From contig NC_025263.1 of NCBI RefSeq assembly GCF_000740895.1, forward strand, positions 682,001-746,000: a stretch of 64,000 nt of DNA, read 5' to 3'. Of this stretch, positions 1 to 9,323 are shown in pieces (positions within the stretch are counted from its first letter, which is position 1; the number at the start of each line of letters is the position of its first letter). This DNA is from Theileria orientalis strain Shintoku. Lineage: Eukaryota; Apicomplexa; Aconoidasida; Piroplasmida; Theileriidae. The notes under the pieces are model-generated. The model saw only the letters and a list, made by a program, of their open reading frames with translations. It was not told the origin of the DNA and ran no database searches. Position numbers and translations under genes: made by a program.

Positions 1-2512
1 TATACCATTTTAGCGTTTCGCTACTCAGTGGCAACCATACGTCATGGAACACCTTTTTCGGCAGGCTTATTGCCTCCTCCTTCAGCCTTCTCAACATTAT
101 GGTTGACAGCAGTAACTTTATTGCTTCCAGGTCCTGTGTTGTGAACTCCACTTCATCCGTTTGTTGAAACTTTCTTTTAACATTAAATGCCTACAAAAAT
201 ATTTGCACACATCACTTGTATTTTGAAAATTTTTGTCATTTGCCACTATTAGTTTTAATATGATACTATTAGTTTTAATATGATACTATTAGTTTTAATA
301 TTTGCCACTATTAGTTTTCATATTTATTAAATTTGCTTTTTTACTCTATTACATCTCCATACACACTTACCCTTTCCATTATCTCTGAATCTCTAAACAA
401 TTCCGGGAACATGAAATTAATCAATGTGAACAACTCTTGCGCGTTATTTTGCAACGGCGTTCCTATTAAATAAATTATTTCCTTCATTATACTATTTCCT
501 CTCACTCGCTACCATTCCTTCTACCTAGTCGCTTACCTGTCAACAACAGTCTCATGTTTGACACTATTCTGTCCATCGAGTGCCTCACTGCTCCCGATTG
601 ATTCTTAATCCTGTGTGCTTCGTCTAATATAAGGCACTGCCATCTGGGCACTGTTTCCACGAAGAATCCTTCTTCGCACTTAACTGTTTCATACGTTGTC
701 ACAAACAGGTCGTACAGGCCGCTGTATGACAGTCTATCTGACATTGCGTGCTGTCGTTCTGTTTTCGAACCGCATATTTTAATAACTGTTAGGTGTGGCG
801 TGAACCTGTGTATCTCTCGCAGCCAGTTTCCCACTGTGCTCAGCGGTACCACTATCAGATGCGGCCCTTCTATGTTCATCATTTTTAAATAACTTAAAAA
901 GCACAGTGTCTGTATCGTCTTTCCAAGCCCTATTATTTATTTATTTATTTTATTTTATTTATATTTATATTTATTTATTTATTTATTTTATTTATATTTA
1001 TATTTATTTATTTATTTATTTTATTTATATTTATATTTATTTATTTATTTATTTTATTTATATTTATATTTATTTATTTCATCTCATTTTATTTATTTTT
1101 ATCAATTTTTTAACTGTTCTTCTTCAATTTCACAACATCATCAACATTCACTTTCTATTTTTACTTTTTCTATATAATATCTATTTCTTACCCATTTCGT
1201 CTGCTAGAATTGCTCCTCCTGTTAAAAAGGACTTCAACAACCAATCTACTCCGTCTTCCTGGTGTGGCTTCAGGCTTACTCCTGATCGCATCGGTCTGTT
1301 ATCTTTAATCCTTCCACTTGGGTAGTATATACTTTTCCTTGCCTTTATCACGAATTTATTTGACTCGATTGATTGCTCCTCTTGTAGCAGCTCCAAATGT
1401 GTTTGCACATCCGTATACTTGTTCTTCTTACTCTTAGCTACACACACATTAGCTTCCCAGATGCACTAACTACTGCTGTTTAACTATTCATGTACCTACA
1501 GGTACCTTCTCATCTAACTACTCATCTACCTACTCGTACCTACTCATGTACCTAATCTACCATTTAACTACGCCCTAAGGTAATCTAAATACCCACATTT
1601 GTTGCTTAAGAATGAACGCATAAGCTGATCCATGATCTTAGGTGTCACGAATGTCGACAATTCTGAGCGGTGTGCTAGTATGAATCTGTTTCTGTAGCGC
1701 GTTATGACTCCTCTCCACAGGAGCATACACTTCCTTCTCGTCTTACTGTTTTTCTCTATCTGCGCCACAGTCCACCTCTTGTGCATCTGATTTATAAACG
1801 GGTCCTCTCCTCGGCAGCACGGGCACTCCCAGGTGTCCGATATAGTGTCTACAGTGTTTATATTACCGTTTGTTTACTTTCATTTTTTGCTCCTAATATC
1901 TTCTCACTCACCTATGTCGAACTCCGGGAGGCAGTCGTAGTGAAACGAGTTTGAACAGAAGTCGCATCCCAGCAGCTTCCCGTGTCTCTGGCACACGTAG
2001 CAGATGGACGAGTTGACGTGTTCTGACGCTTCCATGAGTGGGTTTCTTCTGCGCAGGTTAACTCTCTCGAATGCCTCGGGCCTGCACATTGGACAGTACC
2101 ACTTTTCACTATCTGGTTCCACCTGCAGCTCTAGGCATGACATATGGTAACTGTTTGGGCAGCCATCGCAAAGCAGTAGTACGTCCGACTCGTCTCTGTT
2201 ACGTTCACGGCATATTTTGCAGCGCTCGTCGTTGACTATTTCGAGCTCCTGGGCGTACTGCACGCACGAGTCGCACGTGTACCCCTCCGCCTCCAGCTCT
2301 GCCAGGGTCGTAGGGCCTAGCTGGTGCTCGAGGCACTCCTTGTGGAACGATCTGGGGCAGCTCGTGCCTACGGAATAGGTCAGTTTACGGCAACTCTTCC
2401 ATGTCTAGTTTCTGTCTACTTACTACTCTACCTAGAACTTACATCTTATTATTATATCGCCGTGTCGATAATCGTCTAGGCAATACTTACACCAACCTCG
2501 CTTTGGTGCCAT
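1..2512 (-). CDS. SNF2-family chromatin-remodelling ATPase with N-terminal PHD fingers (3' end beyond window)
   Basis: ATP-dependent nucleosome remodeller, expected in the nucleus. The start is the ATG at 2512 (MAPKRGWCKYCLDDY), followed by a short exon and then Cys/His-rich exons with three PHD-type fingers. Two are very clear: C-x2-C...CDGC...SYHMSC...CPMC near 2080-2230, and CYVC...CDFC...FHYDC near 1920-2010. The helicase core follows: KPHQEDGVDWLL, Walker A DEMGLGKT, DEAH box LDEAHRIKN (about 600-640), and GTPLQNN (about 440-470). Walker A is split by an intron at 930-1191: exon ...GAAATGG joins GGCTTGGAAAG exactly. Other visible introns are 191-370 and about 480-535. The core resembles ISWI/SNF2L proteins, but the HAND-SANT-SLIDE region, if present, lies outside the window. 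The family is certain; the subfamily is tentative. Confidence 0.9.
246..320. repeat. 20-bp tandem repeat inside an intron of the SNF2 gene
   Basis: The unit ACTATTAGTTTTAATATGAT is present in about three consecutive copies, followed by a further partial copy. It lies wholly within the 191-370 intron, so it does not affect the protein. Confidence 0.9.
943..1080. repeat. 33-bp A/T minisatellite filling the intron that splits Walker A
   Basis: About four near-identical 33-bp units made only of T and A (ATTT/ATTTATAT patterns) occupy most of the 930-1191 intron. The apparent + strand reading frame through it is only the repeat translated into I/Y/F/L and is not a gene. Confidence 0.9.
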
Positions 2513-3409
2513 TTATTTTAAATTATTAAAAACAACTCGTCATGTAAATTATATTTACTTTCTTGCTATCGTGTTAAAATTGTGGATAGTGGTTACACAT
2601 TACTTTGTAGATGTGTAACACCACAAACCGTTTAATTCTTTTATTTCTATTTTTAATCCACCTTAGTTTACAACAAGCTAATAAACTACATTGGGTACAC
2701 TGTTAAAAAACGAGCAAATTCATACTCCGAACGATGCGTGTTTATATTTTATTTTGTGTTTAAATATATTATATAAATGATGTGAATATCTACGGCTTCT
2801 ATACTTATTGTTTTTAACCATAGTTTGCGTTTACAGGAGACTTATGTCCTTAAACATCTACTTTCACAGCCTTCCAAGCTTTTCAAGTGTGTCAAATTGG
2901 CCATAAAATGTAATCCGTGTACGTGATATCATTTGTATTGATTATACGGTGGCTCTTGGCTAAGACTTGTGCCTATTATGAATTTTTTGTGTTAGAGTGG
3001 GGGAGTGCCATTTCTCAGATACGAATGGGGTCAAAATTGCCTATTTCCTGCTCAAAGTTCCCATAATTATGGTTTATTTTCTTTATTTATACCTTCTCTT
3101 CTGATCCTCACTGTTTTCTTTTTTTTTAACCCAATGTGTTTTTTATTTCTTTTTATTCACACCACTTTTCTTCTTCAGGTGTGTATTCTTCTTTTTTCTT
3201 TTTTTCTTTTATTTTTCTTTATTTATTTTCCACTACTTATTTCTTACCTTTTTCAACATTTTTCAAGCTTAGATCTTTGCTAATTTTCTTTGTTCATGCC
3301 TCTTCTTCTGGATTCCTGCTGTCTACACTGATCTGCACTACTATCTGTTTAATGTGTATATTTATTTTGCATTATTACATTACTTCGTTTTACACTGGTT
3401 TTTTTTCGT
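2513..3409. other. Intergenic: SNF2 gene 5' region and HBS1 gene 3' flank
   Basis: No supported gene. The left part is A+T-rich promoter-side sequence of the SNF2 gene. From about 3060 to 3400 the + strand is strikingly pyrimidine-rich (long T and C/T runs), so the HBS1 transcript flank is purine-rich. Open frames here encode only F/L/S-rich low-complexity sequence. Confidence 0.6.
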
Positions 3410-5436
3410 CTACTGGCTTGCTACAACTGCTCCTCCTGCTACGAAATTGCCTGAGCTTCTCACCAGCAGCCTGCTCAGTATTCCGACGTGGCTGTCATAA
3501 TTTTTTCCCCTCGGCACTCCTTCAGCTCCTTTTCCCACATCATTCTCACCTGTTTCAGCATAATTGTGGAGATCAATGTAATTCTTTCCTTCTTGTTCCT
3601 TCGAAAACACGGTTATTAGGTTACTTATGTAACTCGACTCTCTCGATATTGGTTCCACTAATATTTGTGTGTTCGATGCGAATTCCACGTATGCGAACTG
3701 TCCTGGTGCTATTGAATACGTCTTCTTACTTCCCATTTTCCTGTCTACTATTTCCATTGACCTTATGTGTGCTGACTGTTTTGAGTATCCTACAAACAGC
3801 TCCACGTTTTCTCCGATTGTTAGTTTACTCCTGTTCATCTTATTAAGGTATATGAATCCGTAAAATCCATTTGTCCTCACGATGCTGGAGGTGTTGTTTT
3901 TTATTCCTAAATCTTTGTTAACACTGTGCGAGGCTTTAATTACTTTGGCCATTGTTTTCATATCTACGTTTGTAGCTATCTTACTACCATGTAACTAGTG
4001 TTAACTAACTTGCGTGCGTGTTTGCGTCCACTATGATTTTTGTTCCTAGCAGGTTTGCTATTTCTGTTCCCTTCATTTCCACCGAGTCGACGAAATCGTT
4101 CACGTACGATGTGCTACTGCTCGCCTCATTCACGTCGTTTCCATCACCTACTGTGACGAGTGGTATTGGCAAACTCTGTGCTGAGGTAAACTTAACTTGC
4201 ACTGAGTTCGGGTGTGAGACCATTTCAATTGGAATCTTCAACTTGCATCCTTCCAAGAAACATGAGCAGTTAACGCTCTTTCCCGACTCCCACAGGTCAA
4301 ATATGTGACATATGACCTTATCGTACGTCACAACTGGCCTCTTAACGATATCCAGTGAAACAATCTATGCAATTTTTTTAATATTACATATTTAATTTGT
4401 TAAATAAACTCATTTGAGACATAACAAAATCAGTAAGCTACCAACTAGCCAACTGGTTAGCACAATAACTGAACTAGCAACTTACTTGTAGTGATTCTAT
4501 TAGTGAAGGTCCTTTGTACCAACTAAGGTTTGATGATTTTGTAACCAGGTTATCACCGTTGAGTGCTGATACTGGCATGAAAATAAATGTGACTGTCGAC
4601 TCGTACATCTTCACCAGCTTTGCTATCTCTTTTAGAACCCTGTTGTAGGTCTCCTCTGAATACTGGAACCGGTCTATCTTGTTTATGCATACTATCACGT
4701 TCCTTATTCCTAGAGTGTACAACAGGAGCATGTGCTCGCTGAAGTAGGCGCTAAACACCTCTGACTTTAAGACGTCGTTGGAGTCAACGATTATTACTGC
4801 GGCGTTTGCAAACACTGCCCCAACCACTAGATTCTGTATGAGATCATGGTGGCCGGGAGTGTCTATCACATTCACCTTAATTGTGTCGTACACGGTGGCA
4901 TTCTTTACAATTCCGTTGCTTAGTGTGTTGTTTGAGTTATGAATTGTGTGTGCGTTTTTCAGTGATAAGTTGAATTGGCATTTGGTGGGATCTATTGTGA
5001 TTCCTCGATCCCGCTCGTCCTCACCCTGGTCTAGAATCCAGGAGAGATGCTTTAAGTTTTTGAGTTTTTTGTCCACGCAGTTCGTGAGTGTGAGGAAATG
5101 GCCGAGAAGAGTAGACTTTCCTGCATCTACTGCTCCAAGGACAACTACATTTAAAGGGTATCTGTTTGGGGATTTATTGGTGTCGATTACAGCCTTTTTT
5201 GGACTACAAAGCGGGAAATTACTGTGAGTTTGACACACTGGCTTTTGGTGTGCAGTTTTGGAAACTATCTCCCTTTTTGGTGTTACATTCAGCTTGACTT
5301 GAGTTTTAGAGAATTTGCCATTTTTTTTGGCGTACCCGGAATCCTCGTTTTCAGAGTCCGAGTAATCGTCGCTATAATAATCATCCAAATCATCTTCATC
5401 CCATTTTACAGATTTTATTCTCCTCACTGTGGGCAT
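3410..5436 (-). CDS. HBS1: HBS1-like translational GTPase (ribosome rescue)
   Basis: eEF1A/eRF3-family GTPase that, with Pelota/Dom34, splits stalled ribosomes in no-go and nonstop decay (family knowledge). Three exons are visible: 5436 to about 4486, about 4360 to 4005, and about 3960 to 3410. Residues 1-45 are very acidic (DEDDLDDYYSDDYSDSENED), as in HBS1 N-termini. The G domain has G1 GAVDAGKST, switch I DRGITID, G3 DTPGHHD and G4 NKID. It continues with NLVTKSSNLSWYKG, which matches the HBS1 linker (WYKG), and then beta-barrel domains 2 and 3, ending VAGGAVVASQ. G1 has Ala where most relatives have His (GHVDAGKST), and G3 has DTPGHH rather than DAPGHK. eRF3 is the alternative, but the linker and acidic head favour HBS1. 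Confidence 0.85.
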
Positions 5437-5945
5437 TATGAAGACTGTGGATTTTATCCTTATTTAATTCGAGATTGACAAATAAAAAATTAAAACTTAC
5501 ATCATATACAACAATGTACGTATGTTACATTTAAATTGGCTATATAGTACAGAAGAGAATAAATAAAAAGTGTATCCGTAACCCTATATGTACACATGAA
5601 TTGACTGACAGTATTTTACATCTGACGATGAGTTCTTTGTTATCGGAACATAAGTCATATATTTGTATTGTAGTTTCCGTAAAATAAGGGAGATTCCTGC
5701 CTTGTTATGTGTTTTCCCATCGAATCTGTCGTTGAACATTAGATCCAATTTTTTGATACAATAAGTGTAAAACTTTTAAAACCTTTTTCATCTCTTGCAG
5801 TTGGTGGCAATACAACTTTTAAATCGCAACATTTGTTAATCACAGTGAACCAGAACTGTATTTTTATTATTACAAAGCAACTATTATGAATCAATCTCAA
5901 CAATAAGGTAAAACAATTTAGTTTCAGAGCACTGAAACGTATAAA
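5437..5945. promoter_or_regulatory. Divergent promoter region between HBS1 and RRP1
   Basis: About 500 bp of A+T-rich DNA between two divergently transcribed translation/ribosome-biogenesis genes. No coding sequence is supported. It must hold both transcription starts; no specific element is identified. Confidence 0.5.
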
Positions 5946-7532
5946 ATGGAGAACACCGTCAGATCTATTTGCCAAAACCTAGTAAGCAACGATCACAATG
6001 TTAGAAGAAGGGCAATAAAAAATGTGCTCGAATTGTTTAAAAAGACAAACACAATTGACGATTTAAGCCTCCAGAAGCTCTGCAAAGGCCTATACTACTC
6101 GCTATGGATGACAGATGACCCGATTCAAATCAATAAATTGTCATTGGACATAATACAGCTGTACAAGTCGCTCAGGCCAAACGCGAGAGATAGGAAAGCA
6201 GCGGAGAACGGCGAAGTGGACGAAAAAGAGGTGGATATCAGGCTCAGGTACATTAAGTCACTGATGGACACAGTCAGTAAGGAGTGGCCGCTCTTGGACA
6301 AAAACAGAGTCGACAAGGTGCTGTTGTTTACAAGGATACTGGTCTCGGAGATTCTATACTATATGAATCAACTGCGATGGGATTTATCGGTTTTAAACAA
6401 GCTGAGTGAGCTGTACATGGGAGTGTTTAGCACAGATAACCTGGGCCTGTGGTTGCACTTCATACAAGTGTATTTGAACGAGCTGGTGATGAACTATAAT
6501 CACCTGGCGGAGGCCACGACCAACGGAGTCGGTAAGAAAAATACCTCAAACAGCACAATAAATAAGGAGAAGAACAGCAATATAGACGGGCTTCAGCTGC
6601 TATACGTGTTGAAGCCGTTTGTGATGATGTTTGTTAACAACAAGGATAAGCTGCTGCTGACAACAATATATAACTACGTGTTCAAGGAGCTGCACAAGTT
6701 GAACGATATCACGGACATAACAGTTGTAGTGTGGCTGCTTAATGCGTTATTGAATCCCAGAAGCACGCTCCAGGAAGAAGAGCCTATCAAAGATAGAAGC
6801 GATGCCGTTGAAACAGCTGATGACTGTGGTAGAGATACCGGTGACGATGCTCGTTTGCATACTACTAATTATGAGGAAAAGGTAAAGGGCCTGAATAAAA
6901 AGTACATAAAAAGCACGCTGAAACAGTACGGGTCGATCTTAAAGAACGAGTTGACGCCAAACGAAAGGTCGCACCTGGAACACATGGTATACTCACTGTT
7001 CCCAGCCAGAAAGGAATCGGACCTGTGCTACGAGGAAGACGCCGAGGAAGAAGAGGACCTTGACCAGGATTCAGACGCACAGAACTGCGGTGACGCGGAC
7101 TTCAGCAGTGAAGAGGCAAACGGAGACTTTATAAGCCTGGCCAGTTTTAGCATGCGGAGGATGACTAAGAGGAGGCTGAGGAACCTGTTTATCCTGAATA
7201 ACACGCGGAGGTACTTGATTCTCATTAAGCCCACCGACGACGAAAGCGTTAAGTTCATGAACAAGTTAAAGAAGCCCAAGGTCAGAAATCAGCTTTTCTA
7301 CTACTCGCTGATAAGACTGAAGAGACTTAAGCTCCAGTACAGGTTCAAGCACGGCCACTTGAACAAGATACACAACTTCAACAGGGAGCCCAAGTCGAAG
7401 TTCAACGTGAACCTGAAGCAGGCGCTGGAAAACATCAGGAACGTCAAGCCGCTCAAGTCCTCGCTGGCAAAGAGAGCCAAGAGTGGCGAGAGCAGCACCC
7501 TGACGAGTAGCAGGAAGAATAAGAAAAAGTAA
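5946..7532 (+). CDS. RRP1: Ribosomal RNA processing protein 1 (Nop52 family)
   Basis: Nucleolar protein needed for pre-60S rRNA processing in yeast and human homologues. It is a single-exon gene of 528 residues starting at ATG 5946. The N-terminal 240 residues carry the family hallmark: an opening helical segment and LCKGLYYSLWMTDDP, close to the CKGLFYCMWMSDKP-type motif of RRP1. A long acidic stretch (CYEEDAEEEEDLDQDSD, about residue 360) precedes a basic C-terminus ending in RKNKKK, a plausible nucleolar signal. An Asn/Lys-rich insertion sits near residues 195-215. The gene shares a 509-bp divergent spacer with HBS1. Confidence 0.85.
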   Translation: MENTVRSICQNLVSNDHNVRRRAIKNVLELFKKTNTIDDLSLQKLCKGLYYSLWMTDDPIQINKLSLDIIQLYKSLRPNARDRKAAENGEVDEKEVDIRLRYIKSLMDTVSKEWPLLDKNRVDKVLLFTRILVSEILYYMNQLRWDLSVLNKLSELYMGVFSTDNLGLWLHFIQVYLNELVMNYNHLAEATTNGVGKKNTSNSTINKEKNSNIDGLQLLYVLKPFVMMFVNNKDKLLLTTIYNYVFKELHKLNDITDITVVVWLLNALLNPRSTLQEEEPIKDRSDAVETADDCGRDTGDDARLHTTNYEEKVKGLNKKYIKSTLKQYGSILKNELTPNERSHLEHMVYSLFPARKESDLCYEEDAEEEEDLDQDSDAQNCGDADFSSEEANGDFISLASFSMRRMTKRRLRNLFILNNTRRYLILIKPTDDESVKFMNKLKKPKVRNQLFYYSLIRLKRLKLQYRFKHGHLNKIHNFNREPKSKFNVNLKQALENIRNVKPLKSSLAKRAKSGESSTLTSSRKNKKK

Positions 7533-8047
7533 CCCGCTATATAGTTAATACAGTAGGTAGTTTTAGTTTTACCATGACCAGGCCACTCCCTTATAATGCC
7601 TAGATGCACTACGTAGACTATAGATAATACACACACTAACACTACACACAATATATGCTAGTCACCTAATGACATTTTAATCACATTTTCTGAGAACCAT
7701 AGTTACCTGCTGTTGACCATTCATTTGTTGGATTGTTGTTCTGACAGTTTCTTAGGAATGTCGTTTTTAATCTTCAAATCAATCAGGTCACTGCCATACC
7801 GTCTCGAAGGAAGAAGATACAGCCGTTTTCACTACTTGTAAGTTTAAATGGGCTTTCCATTCAGTCGTCTCTTTGATTATGGTATACAATTATTTACAGC
7901 GTTAATTGCTTTATTTACCTTTAAGTTACCACTTATATATTTTGGATACTTGGGAGTGTACAGTGTAATCATAGTACGCCCTCAAGCCACTGCACACGTA
8001 TTAGTTAACACATAAGCGGTGAAAATTAAATATTTTAGACTAAAAAG
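7533..8047. other. Convergent intergenic region, no gene seen
   Basis: A+T-rich spacer between the 3' ends of RRP1 (+) and NFU1 (-). It must contain both polyadenylation regions. I see no coding, tRNA or snRNA signature. Confidence 0.6.
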
Positions 8048-8803
8048 CTAATAATTTGCAGAACTTGATGTGATGATGTTGTTGTCGTCGTCGACGCTGT
8101 ACACTGCCGTAATCTCGTCCAGATAGTGGCACAGCATACCCTGTATCATATGCTTGAGCGTGATGTCGCTTTGAACACAACCAACACACGCACCGCTCAG
8201 TTTAACATACACGTAACCTACTCAATATTGTAACCATAAAGCTCAGTGAATGGCATATAGTAACTATGCGAGTCGATTGTAAACATACGTGTGTAACTAA
8301 TTGAAATATATACACATGTGTGTGTATACTGCAAATGTGTGTGCGTATCTAATAGAATAAATAAAAATACACTCACTATTCTAAAATAAATATCTGCGAC
8401 TGATGCATAAAATAAAAATACCCGTGGATGGATCGTAGGAAACAAATGAAACGTCACCGCCGTCCTGCTGAATCACAGGACGAATCCGCTTCTCTATCAG
8501 CATCTTAATGCTCTCCACGACTTCAGTTTCCTGCTCCGAGTAACTCTCAGGAATCACAGCCTTGCTGGAGAATCCCCTGAACGGCCTCATGATAAAATGG
8601 GAAAACGAGATATCTTTGGTTCTATAAAGGTCGGTGTCTGTTAAAGTAGCGACAGCGCTATCTCTAGGATAAAAATGTGTAGTTTGAAGACTTGGGAAAT
8701 TTAAATGCCGACATGTAACTGCATTGTTATAGCTAATTCTAAAACCGGTGAAATTACAAAATTTTGTTTTACCAGTAACTTTATTTAAAAAACTAATGTA
8801 CAT
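8048..8803 (-). CDS. NFU1: NFU1-type iron-sulfur cluster scaffold, probably mitochondrial
   Basis: Carries 4Fe-4S clusters to late mitochondrial targets (family knowledge). Two exons, 8422-8803 and 8048-8217, join across a 204-nt intron; the join restores STGYVYVKLSGACVGC. The C-terminal NFU domain begins VESIKMLIEKRIRPVIQQDGGDV, has the cluster-binding CVGC motif, and continues DITLKHMIQGMLCHY. The first in-frame ATG is 8803, giving an N-terminus rich in N/K/R/T and poor in acids, as expected of a transit peptide. The frame stays open upstream to about 8910, and a TATAG acceptor lies there, so an upstream mini-exon is possible. Confidence 0.88.
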
Positions 8804-9323
8804 ATCAAAAGAGATAAATTTATCTTGGAAGAAAGGTAAATTTGAGCTCAACACGGGTGGTAGTGGCACACATTGAAACACGTCAGATTTGGGGTCTATA
8901 ACGACGGAAAATTAAATCAATTTCGTATTCATATCAATTAAAAAATTAACAAAAACCTAAACGATCGTAAATTTGTGAGTAAAATAAAGATTCAGAATGT
9001 ATGTGTAGCCCTGGAGGAATAGATCTTGTGGGAAGATGACTTCGCGATGAAAACTCAGTGATATTATATAAATATATGGCGGACGGCACACTCACTCACG
9101 GATATATTTTTAAAGACCACTATATGTTATAATAACATTGGATCTAAATATGTGATGTCGTTTTATGGAGATAAACTGAGAAGAATGAGCTATAAATGAA
9201 TTATAACTGTAAAATATAACATAAAACCCTAAAACACTGTACAATGTTATTGTTACTCATTGGTTTGAATAACATATAGGTTATTCTCGATATAAAATAC
9301 ACAGTTTTCTTCTATCTTAAAAC
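8804..9323. promoter_or_regulatory. Divergent promoter region between NFU1 and the ankyrin gene
   Basis: A+T-rich 520-bp spacer with no supported gene. The NFU1-proximal part may hold an upstream NFU1 exon. Confidence 0.45.

Noticed and set aside
906..1325. Plus-strand frame coding I/Y/F/L repeats
   Set aside because: It is the intronic ATTT minisatellite of the SNF2 gene read in one frame.
3136..3846. Plus-strand frame of 236 residues, F/L/S-rich
   Set aside because: Runs through a pyrimidine-rich spacer and then antisense to the HBS1 C-terminal exon; no plausible protein.
8804..8881. Upstream start of NFU1 at 8881
   Set aside because: The codon there is GTG; the first in-frame ATG is 8803. 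An upstream exon remains possible and is noted.
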